From NCBI GenBank assembly GCA_946811185.2, contig OX328101.1:27264122-27328121 (forward strand): 64,000 bases of DNA, in the 5' to 3' direction. Below the pieces are notes generated by a model. That model had not been told where the DNA came from and ran no database searches. It saw only the letters and a program-made list of their open reading frames with translations. The DNA is from Hippopus hippopus (lineage: Eukaryota; Mollusca; Bivalvia; Cardiida; Cardiidae). Shown here in pieces: positions 32,185-43,615 of this stretch. Each line of letters begins with the position of its first letter. Position 1 is the stretch's first letter. The position numbers and the translations under genes were made by a program.

Positions 32185-32664
32185 TCCACAAAGCAAATAT
32201 TTACTTTGCTTTTGTGTTGGGAAGTAAATATTTTGAGACCTGGTGAATTGTTGTGATAAAAAAAAGTATTATTTCAGTATTGTCAGGTTATATTGTATAT
32301 TTAATAATGTGAGGTCAAATGATTTTTTTTTTGTCATTTATATAAGTCTGAAAGTAATCCCTTTTGGTTTAAAAACATTTCAAAGATGTTTTCAATGAAA
32401 AGATTTTGGATTTTAAAGGGAATTATTATCAAATAGATATTGGGCATAACCCAACACTTCGTGCATTTTAGAAGGTTCATTTGCTTAAAGCCTTGGTATG
32501 TGTGTGTTGCTTTTGTCTGATTTCAATGTTTTATTTCATGGAAATCAGCTTTTGGAATATTTTTGAGTACCAGCAAGTGAAAACCTTCAACTTTTTGGTT
32601 TATTTGTCAAATCATGTCACATACTTATACTACAACATCTTATGCAAACTTCTTGCCATTTTAA
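32185..32664. other. Nothing recognised
   Basis: AT-rich sequence without exon or repeat support. Confidence 0.3.
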
Positions 32665-33465
32665 CTTAGCAGCTTAAATTCTTGCAAACCAACAACAACA
32701 ACAAACTATATGTTTTTTGTGTCAAGCCCGCTAGAGGTGAGCAAGACATAGTTGTCACTACGTCGCCAAGCAACAATTTCTACATAAATCTTTTACACAA
32801 TTGTTCTTCTTTACTATTAGAAGTGTCATTTGTTCAGTAAGGTCCAAGGTTCAAGGTCAAGGACACACTGAAAGGTCAGTTGATAAAACTGTCATTAGTG
32901 GAGCATGTACAAGCCACAAATTCTGCGTTCTAGATAGATTTCAAAATAATTTGATACATTTGTTCTCTTTCATGAGTAAATATGCCATTTAGAAGATTTG
33001 ATCATATGGGTCCAAGGTTTTGTCATATTTTAATGTCAAACAATAAAATAATTATAAACAAATCTTAGCAGCTTAAATTCTTGCAAACCAACAACAACAA
33101 CAAACTATATGATTTTTTTTTGTCAAGCCCGCTAGAGGTGAACAAGACATAGTTGTCACTACGTTGCCAAGCAACAATTTCTACATAAATCTTTTACAAA
33201 ATTGTTCTTCTTTACCAGTAGAAGTGTCACTTGTGCAGTAAGGTCCAAGGTTCAAGGTCAAGGACACACTGAAAGGTCAATTGATAAAACTGTCATTAGT
33301 GGAGCATCTACAAGCCACAAATTCTACATTCTAGATAGATTTCAAAATAATTTGATACATTTGTTCTCTTTCATGAGTAAATATGCCATTTAGAAGATTT
33401 GATCATATGGGTCCAAGGTTTAGGTCATATTTTAATGTCAAACAATAAAATCATTATAAACAAAT
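32665..33465. repeat. 399-bp tandem duplication
   Basis: Unit 1 (32665-33063) and unit 2 (33064-33465) begin CTTAGCAGCTTAAATTC. They share the AACAACAACAACAA tract, TGTCAAGCCCGCTAGAGGTG and AAGGTTCAAGGTCAAGG. Identity is above 95 percent by eye, so the duplication is recent. The matching 63-residue frames in each are not convincing as genes. Confidence 0.9.
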
Positions 33466-34170
33466 CTTGTTTGAGCCATGACTTCTACACATCGATGGAT
33501 TTCAAAATAAATTTGCACATTAGTTCTCCTTTATGAGTAGATGTGGCATTCCAAAAATTTGCTCAAGGTCAACTTCATACTTGGAGGTCATAACTTATGG
33601 TTCTACATGTACTTGTTCATAAATAGAGAATACTCCTATCCTGATGCAAATTTGAAAACAAAGAGATCTGAAATAAGAAGGATGTACATTGAGTGATTGG
33701 TTACTTTTTGTCCAAGTGCAGCTTATGAAGTTCTTTACTAACTCCCGATGATGGGCTTGACATAATGCCCCTCAGACAATCTTCCAGTTTTTGTTATTTT
33801 TGCCTGTCAAGGTCAATTTGAAAAATTAGTTTTATTTTTGCCTGTCAAACCAAAATTAGATAATTCTTTTAAGTTTTCAGTAGTTCAGTTAATGGGTGGT
33901 ATGCAGCGTTCTTTTAATTCTGCAGATGACTGGTTACGATGGTAAACCAGACAATCAGTTTTCATAAGCATCTTTTTTGTATTTCATTCTATCATTATTT
34001 TTTGTCTCCATGCCTGCTAACATATATTAAACTACTTTGGGTGAGTTGACACAAAAGTAAATCAAGAATAAGGTAAAAAGGTAAAGCAACAGACAAAGAA
34101 GAAATTAGCAAGGTAAAAATTCTCACTCTCCACTGTCTTAAGCAACAGGTCACTCTCAGTCACAAACACA
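33466..34170. other. Continuation of the AAGGTCAA-type repeat; otherwise nothing firm
   Basis: AGGTCA motifs continue to about 33600 and again near 33810. At 33926 a good acceptor (TTAATTCTGCAG) opens the short frame MTGYDGKPDNQFS, too short to call. Confidence 0.35.
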
Positions 34171-34652
34171 GGTATGAGCAAGAAAGACGTAAGAAATTCG
34201 AGCTCCAATAGTTGAAATTGTAAGAGAACAAACTTATCTAATAAAGAAATGCTTGGGTAAACCCAATCATTTTTCAATCAATAATACACACAAAACAATA
34301 ATTACTGGCCAAAGTAAACTCCATGTAGTTTATATTGGCCACCATGTCAAAGAAAACTTACCAAACACCATATATTCTGCCATAAATTTAGGTGGAATTC
34401 AGATAACAAAGACATCATGATGTTTTGCTTATTTGTTCAAGTAAATGCAAAAGTAAGGATCATATCATTTGTCTTAGTTTCTACAATTGTGACAAGCCCA
34501 GAAACATTGTTAATTTCTCAAGAACCTACTGTCTGGATGACTCAGTGCACTACACATTTCATGTATCAATAACATTTACATAAATGCATAATTCAAGAAA
34601 ACATAAATTATGTCTTTGCGCTTGTAGATAAACCAGGGCCAGTTATTTCCAT

Positions 34653-34967
34653 TCATTTCTTGGAAAATGTTGAAAAAACATTTGATGGAATACTGGTCAT
34701 ACTAGAATCAGGAAACACAGATAGTTGATCTTCATGCCTCATCAAAACAGATTTTTGAACTGGCAAAAACACACTTGTATCAGGAAACAGGGCTGTCTCA
34801 GCTTTGGGTAACCAGATTCCCATCCCAGTCTGATTGGGTACCAGTCTCAACATCACATTATGAACATTTACACAAGCATACTGACTCGGACAATTAATTT
34901 TGACAGGTGGGAACAGATTGGACTGAGTGGGTTTTTCAGGGTTTTGAAATTTTAAACTGGTTTTAGA
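34653..34967 (-). CDS. Candidate terminal exon, copy A
   Basis: A strong acceptor (CTGTCTGTCCATCTGGTAG) is followed by 105 codons ending in a stop. The product starts SKTSLKFQNPEKPTQ and includes KINCPSQYACVN, RLVPNQTGMGIWLPK and HEDQLSVFPDSS. It differs from copies B and C at several residues. Entry phase 0 matches the exit phase of the exon at 41349-41496. Family not recognised. Confidence 0.4.
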   Translation of the reverse strand, partial: SKTSLKFQNPEKPTQSNLFPPVKINCPSQYACVNVHNVMLRLVPNQTGMGIWLPKAETALFPDTSVFLPVQKSVLMRHEDQLSVFPDSSMTSIPSNVFSTFSKK

Positions 34968-35203
34968 CTACCAGATGGACAGACAGAGAGTCAAGAAGCA
35001 AACTGCACTTGGGTTTTGAAAGCCACTACTACTATTTTGAAATAAACATACGTTTCTGGACTAGTGCAATTGATAAAATTAGGACATACATGTATTTTGA
35101 ATAGCCACTGATTTATATGATAGCTATCTTCCTATTTTTGTTATCTTTTTTTTATAAGGTAAAACAAACCCTCAAATTTTCCTTTTAAAGCAAAATTTTC
35201 TTT

Positions 35204-35404
35204 TTAATCCCGTACCGTACAATCCAGAGTTTTAACAACTCTGAAAGAGAGGATTTTAGCAAGCCAGCATTTTCTCCTTTTCCCTCGATGTTTTTTACCC
35301 TATCAGAGACAAATTGCATCATTTGAGCCACATTTCAAGTGTTATCTGCAAATGCTTTCAATTTGGACAAATCCTCATTGATGTCATTTAGTAAAGAGAG
35401 TTAA
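35204..35404. mobile_element. Family 1 MITE in duplicated unit A
   Basis: TTAATCCCGTACCG to GTAAAGAGAGTTAA; the left core arm is deleted (AAGCCAGCATTTTC). Confidence 0.75.
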
Positions 35405-35497
35405 ACATTTTAATTCTGAAAAGATCTGTTTGATGCACTGCAGTACTCTACCCAAAACAGGATTGGTTCAATCACTAGCATACACCTAGCATAAGCC

Positions 35498-35674
35498 ATT
35501 ACACCCTTATTAAAAGTTTAAAAGTTGATCGTCTGTCTTGTGACCAGTATTTTCTCCTTTTGCAACAATGCTTTCCACCCTTTTGTAGACAAATAATATC
35601 ATTTAAGACATATTTAATTTCTTCTTTGCAAGTGCTTTCAGTTTTCAAAATTTTGTCATTTGGGAAAGGGTTAA
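35498..35674. mobile_element. Second family 1 MITE in unit A, partial
   Basis: GACCAGTATTTTCTCC to GGGAAAGGGTTAA; the left part is missing. Confidence 0.65.
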
Positions 35675-36129
35675 GTAGATTTATATTTTAGCAAGGAACT
35701 TGAATTTACTGGGTTGAACCATAAATTTCATTTTTTGTGTATACAAATTCCTTCCAATTTTTTGGCATAACTTAGCTACTTCCATGTAGTACTAAAATAT
35801 ATTTTTTTTTTTTCATTAGGATATTTCAAATGGTTATGTTTGTTTCTGATACCCCCTGTCCCTGTCACAATACTGCAGAAAGTATCAGAAGCTAGCATTG
35901 CCATTTATTCTTAATTTGTACTTGTAACTGTAGGCATTTTGGGGTAGAGAAATGATAAAGAAAATTATTTCATAGATTGAACACAAAAGTTATGCTTTTC
36001 CTATACACTTCAAGTCATTTAATCCTTTACCATACAATCCTATGTTCTCACTTTAAGGAGTGTGGCTTTGGAAAGGAATGAATCCTGTTGCAATGACTCT
36101 TATCAATCCTAGTAAAACAAGAAATTGGC

Positions 36130-36196
36130 AAAGCTTGGGATTTGAACCAGGGACCTGATCTTCAGTCGCATCAACTGGGCTACAGAGGCTTGGCAA
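36130..36196 (-). repeat. tRNA-like SINE head in units A, B and D
   Basis: Minus strand: A box TAGCCCAGTTGATGCG and B box GGTTCAAATCCC. Copies recur near 38289-38355 and, diverged, 40769-40823. It sits inside a family 1 MITE whose left end (TTAATCCTTTACC) starts at 36018. Confidence 0.6.
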
Positions 36197-36819
36197 AGAA
36201 ATTATGAAATGTTGTTGGAGTCTCTGCAATATCATACTTGTGTTCAGAATTAGCTACTAAAACATACAGTTCATAAAATGCATCAAAAATATTATCCCTT
36301 AAACTTTTAAACTGGTTTTAGATACAAGTTTGAGCAAGAAAGACGTGTGAAATTTGAGCTACAATAATTACAATTTTAAGAGAATGAACTTACCTAATAA
36401 GGGAATGCTTGGGTAAACCCAGACATTTTTTAATCAATAATATTCAAAAACAAAACAAAAAAAAAAAACACTGGCCAAAGTAACCTAGTTTATATTGGCC
36501 ACCATGTCAAAGAAAACTTATCAAACACCACATATTGTGCCATAAATTTAGGTGGATTCAGATAACAAAGACATCGTGATGTTTTGCAGGATTGTTCAAG
36601 TAAATGCAAAAGTAAGGGTCATATCATTTGTCTTAGTTTCTATAATTGTGACAAGCCCAGAAACATTAACATTTTGTTAATTTCTAAAGAACCTACAGCC
36701 CAGACGACTCAGTGCACTACACATTTCATGTATCAATAACATTCACATAAATGCATAATTCAAGAAAACATAAATTATGTCTTTGCGCTTGTAGATAAAC
36801 CAGGGCCAGTTATTTCCAT

Positions 36820-37134
36820 TCATTTCTTGGAAAATTTCGAAAAAACATTTGATGGAATACTGGTCATACTAGAATCAGGAAACACAGATAGTTGATCTTC
36901 ATGCCTCATCAAAACAGAATTTTGAACTGGCAAAAACACACATGTATCAGGAAACAGGGCTGTCTCAGCTTTGGGTAACCAGATTCCCATCCCAGTCTGA
37001 TTGGGTAACAGTCTCCACATCACATTATGAACATTTACACAAGCATACTGACTCGGACAATTAATTTTGACAGGTGGGAACAGATTGGACTGAGTGGGTT
37101 TTTCAGGGTTTTGAAATTTTAAACTGGTTTTAGA
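36820..37134 (-). CDS. Candidate terminal exon, copy B
   Basis: Same frame, length and acceptor as copy A, with MWRLLPNQTGMGIWLPK. All 105 codons stay open. It differs from copy C at only a few residues (for example Cys for Ser in FPDTC). Confidence 0.4.
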   Translation of the reverse strand, partial: SKTSLKFQNPEKPTQSNLFPPVKINCPSQYACVNVHNVMWRLLPNQTGMGIWLPKAETALFPDTCVFLPVQNSVLMRHEDQLSVFPDSSMTSIPSNVFSKFSKK

Positions 37135-37364
37135 CTACCAGATGGACAGACAGAGAGTCAAGAAGCAAACTGCACTTGGGTTTTGAAGGCCGGTACTACT
37201 ATTTTGATATAAACATCCGTTTCTGGGCTGCTGCAATTGATGAAATTAAGATATATTTTGAATACCCACTGATTTATATGATAGCTATCTTCCTATTTTT
37301 GTTATCTTTTTTTAATAAGGTAAAACAAACCCTCAAATTTTCCTTTTAAAGCACAATTTTCTTT

Positions 37365-37565
37365 TTAATCCCGTACCATACAATCCAGAGTTTTAACAAC
37401 ACTGAAAGAGGGGATTTCAGCAAGCCAGCATTTTCTCCTTTTCCCTCGATGTTTTTTACCCTATCAGAGACAAATTGCATCATTTGAGCCACATTTCAAG
37501 TGTTATCTGCAAATGTTTTCAATTTGGACAAATCCTCATTGATGTCATCTGGTAAAGAGAGTTAA
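37365..37565. mobile_element. Family 1 MITE in duplicated unit B
   Basis: Same left-arm deletion as in unit A, so insertion and deletion precede the duplication. Confidence 0.75.
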
Positions 37566-37658
37566 ACATTTTAATTCTGAAAAGATCTGTTTGATGCACT
37601 GCAGTACTTTACCCAAAACAGGATTGGTTCAATCACTAGCATACACCTAGCATAAGCC

Positions 37659-37835
37659 ATTACACCCTTATTAAAAGTTTAAAAGTTGATCGTCTGTCTT
37701 GTGACCAGTATTTTCTCCTTTTGCAACAATGCTTTCCACCCTTTTGTAGACAAATAATATCATTTAAGACATATTTAATTTCTTCTTTGCAAGTGCTTTC
37801 AGTTTTCAAAATTTTGTCATTTGGGAAAGGGTTAA
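37659..37835. mobile_element. Second family 1 MITE in unit B, partial
   Basis: Matches the copy at 35498. Confidence 0.65.
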
Positions 37836-38977
37836 GTAGATTTATATTTTAGCAAGGAACTTGAATTTACTGGGTTGAACCATAAATTTCATTTTTTGTG
37901 TATACAAATTCCTTCCAATTTTTTGGCATAACTTAGCTACTTCCATGTAGTACTAAAATTTTTTTTTTTTTCGTTAGGATATTTCAAATGGTTATGTTTG
38001 TTTCTGATACCCCCTGTCCCTGTCACAATACTGCAGAAAGTATCAGAAGCTAGCATTGCCATTTATTCTTAATTTGTACTTGTAACTGTAGGCATTTTGG
38101 GGTAGAGAAATGATAAAGAAAACTATTTCATAGATTGAACACAAAAGTTATGCTTTTCCTATACACTTCAAGTCATTTAATCCTTTACCACACAATCCCA
38201 TGTTCTCACTTTAAGGAGTGTGGCTTTGGAAAGGAATGAATCCTGTTGCAATGACTCTCATCAATCCTAGTAAAACAAGAAATTGGCAAAGCTTGGGATT
38301 TGAACCAGGGACCTGATCTTCAGTCGCATCAACTGGGCTACAGAGGCTTGGCAAAAGAAATTATGAAATGTTGTTGGAGTCTCTGCAATATCATACTTGT
38401 GTTCAGAATTAGCTACTAAAACATACAGTTCATAAAATGCATCAAAAATATTATCCCTTAAACTTTTAAACTGGTTTTAGATACAAGTTTGAGCAAGAAA
38501 GACGTGTGAAATTTGAGCTACAATAATTACAATTTTAAGAAAATGAACTTACCTAATAAGGGAATGCTTGGGTGAACCCAGACATTTTTTAATCAATAAT
38601 ACTCAAAAACAACAAAAAAAAAAAACACTGGCCAAAGTAACCTAGTTTATATTGGCCACCATGTCAAAGAAAACTTATCAAACACCATATATTGTGTCAT
38701 AAATTTAGGTGGAATTCAGATAACAAAGACATCATGATGTTTTGCTGGATTGTTCAAGTAAATGCAAAAGTAAGGGTCATATCATTTGTCTTAGTTTCTA
38801 TAATTGTGACAAGCCCAGAAACATTAACATTTTGTTAATTTCTACAGAACCTTCAGCCCAGACGACTCAGTGCACTACACATTTCATGTATCAATAACAT
38901 TCACATAAATGCATAATTCAAGAAAACATAAATTATGTCTTTGCGCTTGTAGATAAACCAGGGCCAGTTATTTCCAT

Positions 38978-39292
38978 TCATTTCTTGGAAAATGTTGAAA
39001 AAACATTTGATGGAATACTGGTCATACTAGAATCAGGAAACACAGATAGTTGATCTTCATGCCTCATCAAAACAGAATTTTGAACTGGCAAAAACACACT
39101 TGTATCAGGAAACAGGGCTGTCTCAGCTTTGGGTAACCAGATTCCCATCCCAGTCTGATTGGGTAACAGCCTCCACATCACATTATGAACATTTACACAA
39201 GCATACTGACTCGGACAATTAATTTTGACAGGTGGGAACAGATTGGACTGAGTGGGTTTTTCAGGGTTTTGAAATTTTAAACTGGTTTTAGA
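38978..39292 (-). CDS. Candidate terminal exon, copy C
   Basis: Same frame and length. If the exon is real, this copy is the nearest downstream of the exon at 41349-41496 and so the likely spliced one. Copy D has lost this segment. Confidence 0.42.
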   Translation of the reverse strand, partial: SKTSLKFQNPEKPTQSNLFPPVKINCPSQYACVNVHNVMWRLLPNQTGMGIWLPKAETALFPDTSVFLPVQNSVLMRHEDQLSVFPDSSMTSIPSNVFSTFSKK

Positions 39293-39843
39293 CTACCAGA
39301 TTGACAGACAGAGAGTCAAGAAGCAAACTGCACTTGGGTTTTGAAGGCCGGTACTACTATTTTGATATAAACATCCGTTTCTGGGCTGCTGCAATTGATG
39401 AAATTAAGATATATTTTGAATACCCACTGATTTACATGATAACTATCTTCCTATTTTTGTTATCTTTTTTTAATAAGGTAAAACAAATCCTCAAATTTTC
39501 AAGTTTGAGCAAGAAAGACATGTGAAATTTGAGCTACAATAATTGAAATTTTAAGAGAATGAACTTACCTATTAAGGAAATGCTTGGGTAAACCCAGACA
39601 TTTTTTAATCAATAATACTCAAAAACAAAACAAAACAAAAAAACACTGGCCAAAGTAACCTAGTTTATTTACTACTATTTTGATATAAACTTACATTTAT
39701 GGGCTACTGCGATTGATGAAATTAAGACATATTTTGAATACCCACTGATTTATATGATAGCTATCTTCCTATTTTTGTTATCTTTTTTTTTTTATAAGGT
39801 AAAACAAACCCTCAAATTATCCTTTTAAAGCACAATTTCCTTT

Positions 39844-40044
39844 TTAATCCCGTACCATACAATCCAGAGTTTTAACAACCCTGAAAGAGAGGATTTCAGC
39901 AACCAAGCATTTTCTCCTTTTCCCTAAATGTTTTCTAACCTATCACCGACAAATTGCATCATTTGAGCCACATTTCAAGTGTTATTTGCAAATGCGTTCA
40001 ATTTGGACAAACCATCATTTATGTTGTCTAGTAAAGAGAGTTAA
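39844..40044. mobile_element. Family 1 MITE in duplicated unit D
   Basis: TTAATCCCGTACC to AAAGAGAGTTAA. It carries the same left-arm deletion as A and B. Confidence 0.75.
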
Positions 40045-40134
40045 ACATTCTAATTCTGAAAAGATTTTTTTGATGCGCTGCAGTACTCTACCCAAAACAG
40101 GATTGGTTCAATTACTAGCATACACCTAGCACAA

Positions 40135-40307
40135 GCCATTCCAAGTTTAAAGCTTGATCGTCTGTCTGGTGACCAGTATTTTCTCGTTTTGGCACAATAC
40201 TTTCCACCGTTTTGTAGACAAATATATACCATCATTTAAGCCATATTTAATTTCTTCTTTGCAAGTGCTTTCAGTTTTCAAAATTTTGTCATTTGAGAAA
40301 GGGTTAA
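40135..40307. mobile_element. Second family 1 MITE in unit D, partial
   Basis: Matches the copies at 35498 and 37659 with more changes. Confidence 0.6.
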
Positions 40308-40919
40308 GTAGATTTGTATTTTAGCAAAGAACATGAATTTACTGAGTTGAACCATAATTTTCATTTTCTGTGTATACAAATTCTTTTTTCATTTTTTTTT
40401 TTTAAAACTTAGCTACTTCGAGACTAAATTTTTTTCTTTTTTAATTCATTAGGATATTTCAAATGGTTATGTGTGTTTCTGATACCCCCTGTCCCTGTCA
40501 CAATACTGCAGAAAGTATCAGAAGCTAGCATTGCCATTTATTCTTAATCTGTACTTGTAACTGTAGGCATTTGGGGAGAGAGAGATAATACAGAAAACTA
40601 TTTCATAGATTGAACACAAAAGTTATGCTTTTCCTATACACTACAAGTCATTTAACCCTTTAACACAATTTCATTTTCTCATTTTAAGGAGTTTAGCTTT
40701 GGAAAGAAATGAATTCTTTTGCAATAACTATCATCTATCATAGGAAAAAAAAATTGGCCAGCTTGGGATTTGAACCAGTGACTGTTCTCAAGTCGTACCA
40801 ATTGGGCTACGGAGGCTTGGCAAAGAAAGTTAAGAAATATTGCTGGAGTCTATGCAATATTATACTTGTGTTCACAATTAGCTACTAAAACATAAATTTC
40901 GTAAAATGCATAAAAAGTA

Positions 40920-41105
40920 TTATCCTTTACCACAACTCAACTTTTGAAACCCTGAGAAAATAAACTTTTGAAAACATTATGGGAAAAAGAGAAAATGTTT
41001 TTCACCCTTTTCAAAACAAATTTTAACTTTTGAGTCACATTTCTTTTGTGGTCACACACTTTCAATTTTGACCAGTCCAAATTCTGTTGTTTGGTGAAGA
41101 GGTAA
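40920..41105. mobile_element. Family 1 MITE at right border of the tandem array
   Basis: TTATCCTTTACCACAAC to GTGAAGAGGTAA; the central hairpin is cut after GAAAATG. Confidence 0.65.
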
Positions 41106-41146
41106 GGATATTACCTTAGATCAAAACTTTAACACAAGAAACTATT

Positions 41147-41157
41147 CCCCCCCCCCC
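41147..41157. repeat. Poly(C) tract
   Basis: Eleven C in a row, next to a CACCCG. Confidence 0.85.
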
Positions 41158-41348
41158 ACCCGTTAAAACAGAGGTTTTCCTGGTCTTTAATTATTTCTAA
41201 TTTAAGATACCATGAAGTGGCACTGCATAGACAGCATGACAAACACTTTATACTAAGGGAAGTTTACAAGATGACACTGTATCAACATGGTAAGTTGAAC
41301 ACTTAAGCTATAAGATTGTAATATGTCAACCGTACTAGCTTTACTTAC

Positions 41349-41496
41349 AGACAGGTAGAGTACAAGCTGATCCAGAGATGGGGGGACTGGGGATACACCA
41401 CTGGATTTGTCCGAATGGACAACTCTGGGACCGGGTTCATTTTGCATGTGGTCGCTGTTAAATACGATCCTGATTAGATGTGGCATATGATGTGGT
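41349..41496 (-). CDS. Candidate internal exon, unidentified gene
   Basis: The acceptor CTTTTAATTTCAG and the donor GTAAGTAAAG are both near consensus. One base plus 49 codons are open, giving PHHMPHLIRIVFNSDHMQ, NEPGPRVVHSDKSSG and PSLDQLVLYLS, phase 2 in and 0 out. Reads as real protein but the family is not recognised. The next exon to the left with matching phase is the triplicated frame at 38978-39292. Upstream exons (higher coordinates) were not found. Confidence 0.55.
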
Positions 41497-41747
41497 CTGA
41501 AATTAAAAGTAGCATTTAGTTTAACCCTTAAGGCGGATGAATAGCCCTTGATGCAATTATGAGAAACAGAGTGCGAGTAAGTAAATAAAATGCCTTTACA
41601 TCATTGAGTATATTATGTAATACCATAACCGCAGAGAATCAATGCTCATACGACTTGTAGCAAACTGTCAACATGACATGTACATGTATGCAACAATACA
41701 CGCTTGTAAAATAATCTCACACTGGTCAATGCTGCCGTCAGACAATA

Positions 41748-41888
41748 ACTTAAGTTTGCCCAGAAGACATTGTGGGAAAAGGAGAAAATGCTAGTTTCCA
41801 GGATTTTCTCCTTTTCCCACATTTTTTTTTTTCAAAAGTTTTACTCTCCAGGGTCATTAAAACTTGGGATTGTGTGATAAAGGGTTAA
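41748..41888. mobile_element. Family 1 MITE, left end missing
   Basis: Core GGAGAAAATGCTAGTTTCC with mirror, right end AAAGGGTTAA. Confidence 0.75.
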
Positions 41889-42089
41889 ACAGCATTTGCA
41901 GGCGTATGCTGTCATGCATTACTGGATGTCCATCCATTGTGGCAAATCATAGGACAGTAATTGAATACACATTATGTTAGGTACTGTACTTTTGTATTAC
42001 TTTTCTATTTATTCCATTATGTATCCAAAAAAGTAGCCCATGAAAATTACTATCCATTGGTAGTTAGTATGATTGTTGGGTATATGATG

Positions 42090-42720
42090 AGATGTAAACA
42101 CACACCTGGTCCAGTTTCAATAAAAATATGTCAGACTTAATATGTTAACCTCAATGAACCCACTGCAGAGTGTCTTTCCATCTGTCGATCTGTCCGTTTC
42201 ATTTTCTTTAAACAGACTCAGTTGCAAAACACCTGGTCCAATTTTGAAAATATTTCACACGTGTATTAATGTAAATGACCTGATGTTCAGAAATCAAAGA
42301 GGTATTTACTCTAAAACAACTAAAACTCACCCAAGCATGTGCCAGTGTACAGAGATATTTTGGCATTTGATGGCATATACTGAAGTCCATTTCTGGATGT
42401 CCGTCTCTCTGTTAGTCAGCTGCCAGCTTTTCTCTTCTCTTGTATATTGTGCCACTAATCCTGTTAAAAAAAGTAACTTCTTGACATGCAAACCGTCATA
42501 CCTTTGGCCTGTTTCCACAATAAAGGACTCTGGTGGGGGGAATTCATCTCAACATAGTAACTTTGTTTTATTTGTTCTTTTTATTTCATGGATAAAAAAT
42601 GACCTTAACTGTCAGTACACACTACAAATTTTATTCACTCACTCACTCACCTCATTCACTCACTCACTCACTCACTCACTCCACCAGGTTTGCGTATAAT
42701 TTTATTTCCAAAGTATAGTT
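42090..42720. repeat. Interspersed repeat with CACT microsatellite
   Basis: The phrase ACACCTGGTCCA plus an AATTTTGAAA-type tail recurs (42104, 42230), and CTGTCCGT-like motifs appear. (CACT)n occupies 42635-42681. A 185-codon plus frame (42142-42699) runs through it. Confidence 0.5.
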
Positions 42721-42800
42721 TTTTATACCCCGCCAAAGGCGAGGGGATATAGTTTTTGCGTTGTCCATCTGTCTGTCTTTCATGTTTATTCTGTTTATCA
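42721..42800 (+). repeat. Mollusc-type ATACCCCGCC repeat start
   Basis: TATACCCCGCCAAAGGCGAG with GGGGATATAG forms a short palindrome, followed by TGTCCATCTGTCTGTC. This arrangement is familiar from many mollusc genomes. The far end was not located. Confidence 0.5.
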
Positions 42801-43162
42801 TAAGCAACATACAATCATTATGTTTTCATTTCATGAAATGCCATGTCATGGAAAAACGGGCCTTAGTGTATAATTTCATTATGGACCAATATAAACCAAA
42901 AGTGATGGAACTTCATATTTATATTGTTTATCACTAATGCTGTTTGTCTGTCTGTCCCTCTTATTAAATCCTTGACAAAAACTGATGAAACTTCATGTGT
43001 TCCTTATGCTAGTTGGCCGATTTTTTTTTTTGTTTGTTTTTTCTTGTCTTATTTAATGCTGTGTCATGGAAAAAGGAGGCTTAATGTATGTTTCTATCAA
43101 AAAAGTCTTTTCGGTTGGGGATATCTTTTTACGAAATAACTTTTCTTTTAAATCTCTTTCAG

Positions 43163-43212
43163 GAAAGATATGAGCTTGCTTTAGGAAACTTCAGCATGAA
43201 GACAGACTGGAG
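43163..43212 (+). CDS. Candidate internal exon, unidentified gene
   Basis: TAAATCTCTTTCAG precedes and GTAGGTCA follows. Only frame 0 is open, giving ERYELALGNFSMKTDWR, phase 0 in and 2 out. The phase matches the next candidate at 45847. Confidence 0.5.
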
Positions 43213-43615
43213 GTAGGTCAAAGTTGTCATTTAGTTTCTAGCTGTTTTCTCAATTAGTATGTTTTTTAAATTCATATTGCTTTGGCTCAATAGAACTTTT
43301 ATTTATAGAGCTAAGTTGGGTTGTAATGTTTTTTTTTTCATCTTTTTGTGCATAAAATCCTTGTCTGCAGTGTGCTTCATTTGGCAGTACTGGTTCAATA
43401 GTTGGAAAACTGGAATACCAGTCCTGAATGTACAAAGTATCATTATGGTAAAATGAAAAGACGAGGGGTTTTTTTTCATTGTAGATCTCATAAATCATTA
43501 ATGGCAACATTTGGATTTTTTTTTCATCTCAAGTCTTTTATTCTCAAAACAACCATTACTGTACTTTTTTCTAATTAACTCATAAAAATTCAAATTACAT
43601 AGCATTTCACTTCAC

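Larger units (their letters stand above)
34171..40919. repeat. Four-copy tandem duplication, ~2.16-kb unit
   Basis: Units begin at about 34171, 36323, 38481 and 39501 with GAGCAAGAAAGAC. Copies A and B are complete, C stops after about 1.0 kb, and D lacks about 700 bp in the middle (junction near 39669). Each full unit contains a minus-strand 105-codon frame, two family 1 MITEs, and a tRNA-like SINE head. B and C are most alike. Only D keeps the intact MITE end TTATCCTTTACCAC at its right border, so D probably marks the original right flank. Confidence 0.92.

Noticed and set aside
32801..33393. Pair of similar 63-codon frames
   Set aside because: They are copies made by the 399-bp tandem duplication; changes between them show no sign of protein constraint.
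42142..42699. Longest open frame in the window, 185 codons on the plus strand
   Set aside because: It runs through repeated GGTCCA-type sequence and a CACT microsatellite, has no recognisable domain and lacks splice context.
43250..43510. Frames on both strands, each with an acceptor-like site (minus DWYSSFPTIEPVLPNEAH)
   Set aside because: No donor for the minus version, and both strands are equally plausible, so no call was made.
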